DNA from: CAJQQY01 sp045106765 | GTDB taxonomy: Bacteria > Bacteroidota > Bacteroidia > Chitinophagales > Saprospiraceae | Reading direction: 5' to 3' | Assembly (NCBI GenBank): GCA_045106765.1 | Contig: JBGCFD010000001.1 | Span: forward strand, 1-64,000 | Length of the DNA: 64,000 nucleotides | Shown: positions 7,046 through 15,142 of the stretch, one piece after another | How the letters are laid out: every line of letters starts with the position of its first letter | Position numbering within the stretch: the stretch's first letter is position 1 | Translations under genes and position numbers: made by a program | Notes under the pieces: model-generated | What the model was told of the DNA's origin: nothing | Database searches by the model: none | The model's input: only the letters and a program-made list of their open reading frames with translations

Positions 7046-9823
7046 ATGACGTATGATAATTTTACAATAAAATCCCAAGAGTGTATTCTTAAAGCACAAC
7101 AAATTGCTGGCGGTCACGACCAACAAATGGTTGACACACCACACCTCATCAAAGGTATATTGGTGACAGATGAAAATGTTCCGAAATTTTTATTACAAAA
7201 AATGGGGGTGAATGTCCCGACACTTCAATTGCGATTGGATGAGATGATAAAAACTTATCCAAAAGTAGAAGGTGGCGAAAAACAATATTTGACCAACGAT
7301 GCAAACAAAGCATTGAGTCGAGCAAAAAAAATGTTGAAGGAGTTCGGCGATGAATTTATTTCGATAGAAATGATTTTGCTTGCTTTGATTCAAGGAAAAG
7401 ATAAGGGAGGACAATTGCTGAAAGAGTTAGGAGCAACTCAAAAAGAAATGAAAGTTGCCATTGAAGAATTACGAAAGGGAAGAAAAGTAACGGATCAAAG
7501 TGCAGACACACAATATAATGCTTTGGCGAAATTCGCAATCAATTTAAATGAGCGAGCAGAGAGTGGAAAATTAGATCCAATCGTAGGGCGTGATGAAGAA
7601 ATCAGAAGAGTATTGCACATTCTTTCTCGAAGAAAAAAGAACAATCCAATCCTGATTGGAGAAGCAGGTGTGGGTAAAACTGCCATCGTCGAAGGTATCG
7701 CTTGGCGAATAGTTAATCATGATGTTCCTGAAAATTTACAATCTAAGAAATTATTTGTTTTGGATATCGCAGCTTTGATTGCTGGAGCAAAATTCAAAGG
7801 AGAATTCGAAGAAAGATTAAAAGGGGTAATTAAAGAAGTGACAGATTCTGAAGGAGAGATAATCTTATTCATCGATGAGATTCACACTTTGATTGGAGCA
7901 GGTGGTGGTGGTGGTGCAATGGATGCTGCCAATATTTTGAAACCAGCTTTGGCTCGTGGAGATTTGCGAACAATTGGAGCAACAACTTTGGACGAGTATC
8001 AAAAATATTTTGAAAAAGACAAAGCATTAGTTCGACGTTTCCAAACTGTATTGATTGGAGAACCAAGTGTGGAAGATACGATTTCGATTCTTCGAGGATT
8101 ACAAGAAAGGTATGAAGTGTATCACAAAATCGAAATTTTAGATGAAGCATTAATTGCGGCAGCAGAGTTGTCATCGAGATATATTGCTGATCGAAGTTTG
8201 CCAGACAAAGCGATTGACTTGATTGATGAAGCGGCAGCAAAATTACGTTTAGAATTGGATTCTGTTCCCGATGAAATTGATGAGCAAGATCGAAAAGTTC
8301 GCCAATTAGAAATCGAACGAGAAGCGATCAAAAGGGAAGGCAGCAAAAAGAAGCTCGAAAATATCAATAAACAAATTGCCGATGCGAAAGAAAAATTAGA
8401 AGACATCACCGCTGCTTGGAAAAATGAAAAAGAGATTGTCGATACTATTCAAGGTATCAAAAAGACGATTGAGGAACTAGAACAACAAGCTGCCAAAGCT
8501 GAACGAGAAAGTGATTTTGAAACAGTAGCCAAAATTCGCTACGGACAAATCAAAGAAAAAGAGGTAATGCTAAAAGTTGCGGAAGAGAAGTTGGATAAAT
8601 TGCCAGAGGAAAATCGATTCACTAACGAAGAAGTGAATGCCAATGACATTGCAGAAGTTGTAGCAAGATGGACTGGAATTCCTGTTTCCAAAATGCTGCA
8701 AAGTGAAAAAGATAAACTCCTTAATCTTGAAAATGAAATTGGTCAACGTTTGATCGGTCAGCACGAAGCGGTCGTTGCGGTGAGTGATGCGGTGCGTCGA
8801 AGTCGTTCAGGATTGCAAGATGTGAATCGCCCGATAGGGTCATTTATTTTTCTTGGACCTACAGGTGTTGGAAAAACGGAATTGGCTAAATCATTGGCAG
8901 AGGTTTTATTTGATGATGACAAAGCGATCACTCGAATTGATATGAGTGAGTATCAAGAACGACACTCGGTCAGTCGATTGGTGGGAGCGCCTCCGGGATA
9001 TGTCGGATATGATGAAGGTGGACAATTGACTGAAGCAGTTCGAAGAAAACCTTACTCAATTGTTTTGTTAGATGAAATCGAAAAAGCGCATCCGGATACT
9101 TTTAATATTTTATTGCAAGTGTTGGATGATGGTCGATTGACTGATAGTCGAGGTCGAGTGGCAAATTTTACGAACACGATTATCATCATGACTTCGAATA
9201 TGGGAGCAGAAGTTATTTTGGAAAATTTCGAAGACTTAGCTTCTGTTGGAGAAAAGCATCGAGCAGATATTTTGGAGACGACGAAGTTGGAAGTGTTCGA
9301 AGCATTGAAAGAAAATTTACGTCCGGAGTTCCTAAATCGAATCGACGATAAGATTATGTTTCTACCATTAACAAAAGATGAGATCAAACAAATCTTAGAA
9401 TTATTATTGAGAAAAACTCGGAAGATGTTGGCGAAGCAAGGGATGGAATTAGAATTGAGTGATAGTGCAAAAGACCTGATTGCAGACTTAGGTTACGATC
9501 CTCAATTTGGGGCAAGACCGCTAAAAAGAGTTTTGCAAAAAGAAGTATTAAATGAATTGTCGAAACATGTTTTGTCTGGCGAGTTCGATGGAGGAGATAC
9601 TATTTATGTGGACACAGATGCGAAAGGTTTGACTTTTGGAAATAAAGCATCGACAAATTCTGAGAAACCAAAATCGAATAGTGCTGCAAAACCTGCTGTA
9701 AAAAAAGAGGATAAAGCAAAGCAGTTGGAGAAGTTGAAAAAAGCAACCAAGGATGTAGAAGATGCGGTGAAGAAAGCGAAGGAGGAAAATGGAGATGCTG
9801 ATTCGAAGGCAAAGGATAATTAA
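7046..9823 (+). CDS. clpB: ATP-dependent disaggregase ClpB with extended C-terminus
   Basis: ClpB is a hexameric AAA+ machine that works with DnaK/DnaJ/GrpE to pull apart protein aggregates. All parts are present: N domain (1-150), first AAA module with Walker A GEAGVGKT (205-212) and Walker B LFIDEIH, the coiled-coil middle domain (about 400-530, highly charged) that marks ClpB rather than ClpC, and a second AAA module with GPTGVGKT (604-611) and LLDEIEKAHPD. The protein is 925 residues against about 860 for most ClpB. The excess is a Lys/Ala/Glu-rich tail from about residue 865 onward, predicted to be disordered or helical. It is monocistronic with its own terminator. grpE and dnaJ lie 12 kb away. 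Confidence 0.97.
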   Translation: MTYDNFTIKSQECILKAQQIAGGHDQQMVDTPHLIKGILVTDENVPKFLLQKMGVNVPTLQLRLDEMIKTYPKVEGGEKQYLTNDANKALSRAKKMLKEFGDEFISIEMILLALIQGKDKGGQLLKELGATQKEMKVAIEELRKGRKVTDQSADTQYNALAKFAINLNERAESGKLDPIVGRDEEIRRVLHILSRRKKNNPILIGEAGVGKTAIVEGIAWRIVNHDVPENLQSKKLFVLDIAALIAGAKFKGEFEERLKGVIKEVTDSEGEIILFIDEIHTLIGAGGGGGAMDAANILKPALARGDLRTIGATTLDEYQKYFEKDKALVRRFQTVLIGEPSVEDTISILRGLQERYEVYHKIEILDEALIAAAELSSRYIADRSLPDKAIDLIDEAAAKLRLELDSVPDEIDEQDRKVRQLEIEREAIKREGSKKKLENINKQIADAKEKLEDITAAWKNEKEIVDTIQGIKKTIEELEQQAAKAERESDFETVAKIRYGQIKEKEVMLKVAEEKLDKLPEENRFTNEEVNANDIAEVVARWTGIPVSKMLQSEKDKLLNLENEIGQRLIGQHEAVVAVSDAVRRSRSGLQDVNRPIGSFIFLGPTGVGKTELAKSLAEVLFDDDKAITRIDMSEYQERHSVSRLVGAPPGYVGYDEGGQLTEAVRRKPYSIVLLDEIEKAHPDTFNILLQVLDDGRLTDSRGRVANFTNTIIIMTSNMGAEVILENFEDLASVGEKHRADILETTKLEVFEALKENLRPEFLNRIDDKIMFLPLTKDEIKQILELLLRKTRKMLAKQGMELELSDSAKDLIADLGYDPQFGARPLKRVLQKEVLNELSKHVLSGEFDGGDTIYVDTDAKGLTFGNKASTNSEKPKSNSAAKPAVKKEDKAKQLEKLKKATKDVEDAVKKAKEENGDADSKAKDN

Positions 9824-9845
9824 TTTTAGGATTAAAAAAAATGAG

Positions 9846-9887
9846 AAGCTGCTAACCTGATGGAAGAGTTAGTGGCTTTTTTGTTTT
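9846..9887 (+). terminator. clpB terminator
   Basis: An 11-bp stem with two G-T pairs (AAGCTGCTAAC 9846-9856 with GTTAGTGGCTT 9868-9878) followed by TTTTGTTTT. It sits 23 bases after the clpB stop codon. Confidence 0.8.
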
Positions 9888-9904
9888 AGAATGTAAAGAT
9901 CATC

Positions 9905-10786
9905 GTGAAAAAAATAAAAACCTATCAAAAAGTTGTTCCCACCAATGAAGCTATTTCTTTTGAAATAAAAAGAATGGAATCCATTTATGAAAAAACCAAA
10001 GGGCAACCTGACGAGCCACATCGACATGATTATTATATCGTTTTAATTGTTCAAAAAGCAAAAGGAAAACACATCATTGATTTTCATGAATTTGAATTGA
10101 AGGGTAGTCAAATCTATTTTGTCAGTCCAGGTCAAGTGCATCAAATTTTGGAAGAAGAAAAATCTTTTGGATATGCGATCACTTTTTCCGAACAATTCTT
10201 ATTGCATAATTACATCCAAGCTTCTTTTGTCAATAACCTCTATATTTTTCAAGAAAATGGTTTTTCTCCTCCGCTTGAGATTGATGATAAAACTTTAAAG
10301 CAAGCTGCTTTTTTTGCGGAACAAATGCTAGATAGAAAAAATGAAACTAGCAAGTTTCAATATCAAGCCTTGGGTGCTTGGCTTAAATTATTGTTGATTC
10401 TTGCCCAAGAATCTTGTGATTTATTTCCTGATAATCACACTCAGATTATTCAAGCAGGGAAAATTCTACTCAAAGATTTCAAAGAATTACTAGACCAAAA
10501 TTATAGCAAATGGCATAAGGTTTTAGACTATGCAACAGCCTTAAATATTACTTCTGATTACCTCAACAACTCCGTTAAAAATTTGACTGGGAAAAACGTC
10601 AAAGTACATATTCAAAATAGAATTTTACTAGCAGCCAAAAGAATGCTTTTATTTTCTGAATTATCGAATAAAGAAATTGCTTACAAACTTGGATTTAGCG
10701 AACCAGCTAACTTTAGTCAATTTTTCAAAAAACATACAAGTACCTCTCCTTCCGCTTTTAAAAAAATGTATCAGAAGAATCTTTAG
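9905..10786 (+). CDS. AraC family transcriptional regulator
   Basis: A 293-residue regulator. The N-terminal half is a cupin-like sensing domain with PHRHDYYIVLIVQ and FVSPGQVHQI, typical of AraC-type ligand pockets. The C-terminal 100 residues form the double helix-turn-helix: first HTH around WHKVLDYATALNITSDYLN, second around SNKEIAYKLGFSEPANFSQF, with the closing FKKHTSTSPSAFKK motif. The start is GTG at 9905, since no ATG gives a complete N-terminus. It lies 110 bases upstream of the exported pirin gene on the same strand, so pirin is the obvious first candidate target; pirin does, however, have its own promoter. The ligand is unknown. Confidence 0.9.
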   Translation: MKKIKTYQKVVPTNEAISFEIKRMESIYEKTKGQPDEPHRHDYYIVLIVQKAKGKHIIDFHEFELKGSQIYFVSPGQVHQILEEEKSFGYAITFSEQFLLHNYIQASFVNNLYIFQENGFSPPLEIDDKTLKQAAFFAEQMLDRKNETSKFQYQALGAWLKLLLILAQESCDLFPDNHTQIIQAGKILLKDFKELLDQNYSKWHKVLDYATALNITSDYLNNSVKNLTGKNVKVHIQNRILLAAKRMLLFSELSNKEIAYKLGFSEPANFSQFFKKHTSTSPSAFKKMYQKNL

Positions 10787-10833
10787 CATTTACCTCATAT
10801 CTGATTTTCATAAGTTTTACCCTCATTTTCATA

Positions 10834-10864
10834 TTTCTAACAATAGATATCGTACTTAACTTTG
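10834..10864 (+). promoter_or_regulatory. Promoter of the pirin gene
   Basis: -33 TTTC (10834-10837), a 19-base spacer and -7 TAACTTTG (10857-10864), one base off the full consensus. The ATG follows 31 bases downstream. The region could also bind the adjacent AraC regulator. Confidence 0.65.
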
Positions 10865-10895
10865 TGTTATTAATTAACTAGTAAAGTTTGAAACA

Positions 10896-11774
10896 ATGGA
10901 TCGTAAAAATTTTTTAAAAAAGTCACTACTTGGAGCTGCTGGTTTAGCTGCTGGGTCTAATTCTTTACAGGCCAAAAAAACTGAACCTTTGAATTCCACT
11001 TATGATAACTTAATGGATCAAGTTGGATTCAATCATTTACCTAATAAAGAAGTTAAAACAATGAAATCAGTATTGCATAAAGCATCCACAAGAGGAAATG
11101 CTAACCACGGTTGGTTAAACAGTAACCATACTTTTAGCTTTGCTAATTACCATAATCCAGAGCGAATGAACTTTGGAGTATTGCGAGTTTTAAATGATGA
11201 TGTTGTTGCCGCTGCCAAAGGATTTGGAAGGCACCCTCATGATAATATGGAAATCATTTCTATTCCATTGGAAGGAGATTTGGAACATAAAGATAGCATG
11301 GGAAATACCACAGTTATCAAGCAAGGAGATGTTCAAATTATGAGTGCAGGGACAGGAGTTTTTCATAGTGAGTACAATAAGAATAAAGATCAGGAGGTCA
11401 AGTTTTTACAAATTTGGATTTTCCCCAATAAGCGAAATGTTACGCCTCGCTATGATCAAATCAAGATAGATGAGAGGAAGACTAAAAATCAATTATACCA
11501 AATTTTATCACCAAGTGCAGATGATGAAGGGGTGTGGATTAATCAAGATGCTTGGTTCCATATGGGAGATTTGGAAAAAGGAAAAAAAACTAATTATGAA
11601 ATCAAGTCAGATAAAAATGGTGTTTATGTTTTTGTTTTGGATGGAGATGTTACGGTGGAAGGACAGTCATTAAATAAGAGAGATGGGTTTGGAATTTGGG
11701 ATACAAGTAATATCAATATTGAAGCAAATAAGAATGCGAAGATACTTCTGATGGAGGTTCCTATGAGTATGTAA
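10896..11774 (+). CDS. Pirin family protein with an N-terminal export-type leader
   Basis: Pirins are bicupin metalloproteins; bacterial ones such as YhhW act as quercetin 2,3-dioxygenases or redox sensors. The four metal ligands of the N-terminal cupin are visible as RHPHDN (two His) and FHSEY (His and Glu). The canonical pirin start, HKASTRGNANHGW, corresponds to Met56 (ATG at 11061). In front lie 55 extra residues that begin DRKNFLKKSLLGAAGLAAGS, a Tat-like leader of the kind common in Bacteroidota (basic residues, FLKK, Ala-rich core, then LQAKK). Export is inferred. If the inner ATG is used, the protein is an ordinary cytoplasmic pirin. A good promoter just upstream of 10896 favours the long form. 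Confidence 0.85.
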   Translation: MDRKNFLKKSLLGAAGLAAGSNSLQAKKTEPLNSTYDNLMDQVGFNHLPNKEVKTMKSVLHKASTRGNANHGWLNSNHTFSFANYHNPERMNFGVLRVLNDDVVAAAKGFGRHPHDNMEIISIPLEGDLEHKDSMGNTTVIKQGDVQIMSAGTGVFHSEYNKNKDQEVKFLQIWIFPNKRNVTPRYDQIKIDERKTKNQLYQILSPSADDEGVWINQDAWFHMGDLEKGKKTNYEIKSDKNGVYVFVLDGDVTVEGQSLNKRDGFGIWDTSNINIEANKNAKILLMEVPMSM

Positions 11775-11796
11775 TTTTCTTAAAACGATTTTTAAT

Positions 11797-11840
11797 AATC
11801 CCAAATCTTCAAATCGAGGACTTGGGATTTATATTTTTCT
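11797..11840 (+). terminator. Terminator after the pirin gene
   Basis: An 8-bp stem AATCCCAA/TTGGGATT (11797-11804 with 11822-11829), extended past one mismatch, and followed by TTATATTTTTC. The tail is only moderately U-rich. Confidence 0.6.
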
Positions 11841-11979
11841 AAAGATGTATATTTAAAAATTACGTTGAGGCAATCCTCTTTATAAAAATTCTGTATTTTG
11901 AATAGACAAGGTTAAACATAAAACGCTTAAATTCATTTTATGATTGTCTTTTTACTTTTTATCATAAAATCAACTAAGT

Positions 11980-13248
11980 ATGACAACAAGATTACTTCTC
12001 TTAGGTCTTTTATTTAATGCTTATTTTATCTCAGCACAAGATAATATTATTATCTATGGCTTAGAGCAAAATTTTGGAAATCCTACTGCTTCAAACCCAC
12101 TTGGAGAAGTAGAGTCAATGGATTTAGTTTCCATTAATCCAACTACTGGAGATAAGGTTACGCTCTTCGGGATAGTTGATGCAGAAAGTGTAGCAGCAGG
12201 AAGCTCGACTTTTGATGCCGGAGCAAATGAATATTTTTTCTGGGGGTATGATGATGCCTTTGCGCAAAGAATTTATTCCTTAGACATCGATCAAGGGACT
12301 ACGATAGATAATCCAGTTACTCCAAATAGTCATGTCGAAATGGAGTATAATTATTCTAATGGGAAAGTGTATAGTTTTGAATTTGATGGAAATGAAAATA
12401 ATTTAGTAGAGTTAAATTTGACGACAGGTGTTTCTACTGTTGTTTCTGACTTGGCAGATATTGAAGCTACTGCAATTGGTAACTCTACCTTTGATCCAAT
12501 TAATAATTTATACATAGGGTTTGGTGTAGCAGGGAATGAATATCGAATTTTTGGGATAGATGTATTGACAGGAGAGATGGTTTATAATTCTCCATTGAGT
12601 GATGATGATGATGGTTTAATTTTGGCTTTCGAATATGATTGGACAAATGAGAGATTGCTCGGACTTCGACAAGTTTCGATGCCTGATCCCAATAATCCAT
12701 TTGAATTTTTGATAGATAATTATATGGTCGAAATTAATTTGGCAACTGGACAAGCAACGGACCTTTTTACGACCCCTGTTTTTAGCGGAGCAGGAGTAGC
12801 AGTTGGCGGAGTTGGATTTGATCAACAATCTCAAACGTATATTACCTACGTTGGAGGTGATTATGACCTTGGTATGATAAATACGAATACGGGTGAATTA
12901 TTTAATGTGGTCACTTTAGGAAAACCTTTCTATGAATTACAAGTAGATAATTTTGATTATGCTCAAAGTCTTTCAGTTGCTCCTACGTCTATTAAAAATA
13001 ATTTTGCAACAGAAACTATTTTAGTTTCACCTAATCCTGTCGATGATGAATTAAGAATTGATTTAGGAACAAAATTCGAAGCGGGAAATATATTAGAGGT
13101 ATTCGATATAAATGGAAAACAATTACGGACTGAAAATATCAATTCTAATTTGATTCAAACTTCAGTTGTTGATTTTGAAACTGGAGTTTATTTTGTTCGA
13201 ATCAGACAAGGAGATAAAGTTTTAAATGCGAAGTTTACGAAATTATAA
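11980..13248 (+). CDS. T9SS-exported beta-propeller-like protein, unknown function
   Basis: A 422-residue protein with a signal peptide (about 1-19, ends AYFISAQ), a central region of repeated short beta strands and a C-terminal T9SS type A sorting domain of about 80 residues (LVSPNPVDDELRI, then LEVFDINGKQL and GVYFVRI). In the central region motifs such as LVELNLTTG, VEINLATGQAT, GMINTNTGELF and FDPINNLY recur about every 50-60 residues. This is the look of a blade-type propeller that binds rather than cleaves; I see no catalytic motif. The sorting domain directs it across the outer membrane. It is a single-gene unit ending in a very strong terminator. Confidence 0.75.
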   Translation: MTTRLLLLGLLFNAYFISAQDNIIIYGLEQNFGNPTASNPLGEVESMDLVSINPTTGDKVTLFGIVDAESVAAGSSTFDAGANEYFFWGYDDAFAQRIYSLDIDQGTTIDNPVTPNSHVEMEYNYSNGKVYSFEFDGNENNLVELNLTTGVSTVVSDLADIEATAIGNSTFDPINNLYIGFGVAGNEYRIFGIDVLTGEMVYNSPLSDDDDGLILAFEYDWTNERLLGLRQVSMPDPNNPFEFLIDNYMVEINLATGQATDLFTTPVFSGAGVAVGGVGFDQQSQTYITYVGGDYDLGMINTNTGELFNVVTLGKPFYELQVDNFDYAQSLSVAPTSIKNNFATETILVSPNPVDDELRIDLGTKFEAGNILEVFDINGKQLRTENINSNLIQTSVVDFETGVYFVRIRQGDKVLNAKFTKL

Positions 13249-13322
13249 AGAGTAGTTTTGCTTTTTTTGTTAAAAATATCTTGAGTTACAATAATGAAGT
13301 AAGGCGCAATAATTTAAGATTT

Positions 13323-13359
13323 AAAAATCCTCATTCTAATTCTAGAATGAGGATTTTTT
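13323..13359 (+). terminator. Strong Rho-independent terminator
   Basis: A perfect 16-bp stem (13323-13338 with 13343-13358) and a 4-base loop, with A-run and T-run on the two sides, so it can work in both directions. It ends the T9SS protein gene. Confidence 0.9.
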
Positions 13360-13371
13360 CATTCATTCATT

Positions 13372-13379
13372 TACTTTTG
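13372..13379 (+). promoter_or_regulatory. -7 box for the LRR lipoprotein gene
   Basis: TACTTTTG, the same octamer as at prfC, tRNA-Asp and pth. No good -33 is seen because the terminator stem occupies that place. It would give a leader of about 190 bases. Confidence 0.4.
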
Positions 13380-13572
13380 TAAAAAAAGATACATATAACC
13401 TTAGTCAACAATTACTGCTCTAATCTAATTTTAAGGTATGGTGGCTAAGACAGTTAATGAGACCGATATTTCATTAAATTATAAAAAGAGATGGGAATGT
13501 TGTTCTATATAAATTTATAAAAACCTTTTACAAAAAATATTATTCATGATAGCTTTTAATACCATAATTGTT

Positions 13573-14679
13573 ATGAAAAAAAATATCACGTACACCTTTT
13601 TTCTACTATTTTCCACTTTCCTTTTTTCTTGTGAAAATTCTCCAAAGGTCGATCCCAACGCAATGAAATTCACAGACATCAGTCAAGAAGATATGGACTG
13701 GTGGAATAGTTTATTACCTGAATGGAAAAAAATATTTTCGGAAGAGGCATTTATAAAAAAAGAGATCACACCTAATCATCTAGAGAGACTATTTGAAATA
13801 AATAGAATAACTATTGCTAAAACTAGACTCTCTAATTTAGATCCACTTCTAAGATTTAAAAATTTAGAATCGATTATGGTTTCTCAAAATAGTATCGACA
13901 ATGTAAATGCCTTAGCTGGACTTCCCAAACTCGAACGAGTAACCCTCAATCGAAATAGAATCAAATCAATCGGACCACTAAAGCATCTAAAAAATCTCAA
14001 GGTTCTGATTTTGAATAATAACCAAATAGAATCATTGGAACCACTAAGTGAAATGAAAACGCTAGAGCAATTAAATGTGTCGAGTAACTATTTGACTTCG
14101 TTAGATGGTTTGGATAGTTTAATTTCACTCCAACAATTATTGATAACAGGTAATCAAATTGATACCCTTCACCAAATCAGAAAATTACCTAATTTAATTC
14201 GTCTTTATATCGGTGTTAATCAAATCACTAATTTTGACTCTCTCGAAAGTGCTCCCAACATTATTGACTTAGATATTAAACGAATTAAAATTACGGACTA
14301 TTCTGCATTAGAAAAATTCACATCCTTGAAGACTATTGATCTTCGTTATACATCAATTGAATCTTTAGAACCATTAAGAAAAATGATCACTATGGAAAAA
14401 TTGGTTTGTGAAAATACTCCATTAACCTCTCTAGAAGGAATTGAAAAAATGGAAAATCTAAAACAAATCTTTTGTGATGATACTCAAATTACAGATTTAA
14501 AACCAACTAAAGGTTTGATGAATCTTTCTAAGATCGTTTGTAGGAATACTCAGATTGCAGATCTTGAACCACTTAAGGATCATCAACATATAAAGATAAA
14601 TGCGAAGAATACTGGATTGACGAAAGAGTACGTAAAGGAATTTTTGAAGAATCGTCCAAAAATCAGAGTTGAGTTATGA
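13573..14679 (+). CDS. Leucine-rich-repeat lipoprotein
   Basis: A 368-residue protein with a lipoprotein signal (MKKNITYTFFLLFSTFLFSC, acylated Cys20). I therefore take ATG 13573 rather than the ATG nine codons upstream, which would add a polar stretch before the signal. From about residue 60 to 350 there are roughly a dozen LRR units of about 22 residues with the pattern LxxLxxLxxLxxNxIxxIxx, close to the internalin-type repeat. Repeats in the first half end in NxI/NxL; those in the second half change to DxK, ENT and DDT. The carboxy end (KEYVKEFLKNRPKIRVEL) is a typical cap. LRR surfaces bind proteins. Its partner is unknown and no secretion gene is adjacent. Confidence 0.8.
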   Translation: MKKNITYTFFLLFSTFLFSCENSPKVDPNAMKFTDISQEDMDWWNSLLPEWKKIFSEEAFIKKEITPNHLERLFEINRITIAKTRLSNLDPLLRFKNLESIMVSQNSIDNVNALAGLPKLERVTLNRNRIKSIGPLKHLKNLKVLILNNNQIESLEPLSEMKTLEQLNVSSNYLTSLDGLDSLISLQQLLITGNQIDTLHQIRKLPNLIRLYIGVNQITNFDSLESAPNIIDLDIKRIKITDYSALEKFTSLKTIDLRYTSIESLEPLRKMITMEKLVCENTPLTSLEGIEKMENLKQIFCDDTQITDLKPTKGLMNLSKIVCRNTQIADLEPLKDHQHIKINAKNTGLTKEYVKEFLKNRPKIRVEL

Positions 14680-14782
14680 TATTAATGATTTGATGCTAAA
14701 ATAACCTTGGACTAAAAAAGGAAAAGCAGAGTATAAAATCTTATATCAAACAATTAATGTAGACTATGGTATGCACCAAATA

Positions 14783-14814
14783 AAAAGTCCCGACACTTTC
14801 GTATCGGGACTTTT
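14783..14814 (-). terminator. Terminator of tRNA-Asp
   Basis: An 11-bp stem AAAAGTCCCGA/TCGGGACTTTT (14783-14793 with 14804-14814). On the minus strand it is followed by a T-rich tail (TTTTTATTTG), which fits termination of the tRNA transcript. Confidence 0.8.
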
Positions 14815-14818
14815 GCGT

Positions 14819-14841
14819 AAATCCTTGATTATCAAGGATTT
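14819..14841 (-). other. Extra hairpin in the tRNA-Asp 3' trailer
   Basis: A perfect 10-bp stem AAATCCTTGA/TCAAGGATTT with a 3-base loop, lying between the tRNA 3' end and its terminator. It may mark the processing point or be a second, weaker terminator. Confidence 0.5.
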
Positions 14842-14847
14842 AAAGTG

Positions 14848-14921
14848 CGGTCTGGACGGGACTCGAACCCGCGACCCCCTGCGTGACAGGCAGGTATTCT
14901 AACCAACTGAACTACCAGACC
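14848..14921 (-). tRNA. tRNA-Asp (anticodon GTC)
   Basis: A complete cloverleaf on the minus strand: acceptor GGTCTGG/CCAGACC, D arm with AGTTCAGTTGGTTAGA, anticodon stem CCTGC/GCAGG around the loop CTGTCAC (anticodon GTC), and T arm with GGGTTCGAGTCCC. The discriminator base is G, as expected for Asp. It is 74 bases long and CCA is not encoded (CAC follows), so CCA must be added by the nucleotidyltransferase. Confidence 0.97.
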
Positions 14922-14959
14922 ATAAATAATGAAATAACTCATTTGTTATTTAGCGAATG

Positions 14960-14991
14960 CAAAAGTATAATTCCTTTTTCAATTATGCAAT
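14960..14991 (-). promoter_or_regulatory. Promoter of tRNA-Asp
   Basis: On the minus strand: -33 ATTG (14991-14988), a 20-base spacer, then -7 TACTTTTG (14967-14960). Transcription would begin near 14953, about 30 bases before the tRNA 5' end. Confidence 0.65.
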
Positions 14992-15050
14992 ACCTTTTGA
15001 GTTTTTTTAAAAAAAAAATTATAATCTTACCTTTCAATCGGTCATATTAC

Positions 15051-15058
15051 TAATTTTG
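15051..15058 (+). promoter_or_regulatory. -7 box of accA
   Basis: TAATTTTG matches TAnnTTTG. No clear -33 TTTG at 19-20 bases. It gives a leader of about 80 bases before the accA ATG. Confidence 0.5.
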
Positions 15059-15142
15059 TGACCCTTGGTTAATTATATTGACACAAAGCACCTGACTAAT
15101 TAGCTATTTTGCTATGTTTTTAACCCAAAAAAAGAATAATTT

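Larger units (their letters stand above)
13249..13572. other. Gap between the T9SS protein and the LRR lipoprotein
   Basis: It holds a perfect terminator (13323-13359) and a -7 box TACTTTTG (13372-13379). Then comes a leader of nearly 190 bases with no recognisable RNA structure before the lipoprotein start. Confidence 0.5.

Noticed and set aside
1817..13406. An 18-base near-match ACATATAACCTTA(A/G)TCAA at 1821-1838 and 13391-13408.
   Set aside because: In an AT-rich 64-kb window one such 17-of-18 match is near chance expectation, and the bases around it do not align.
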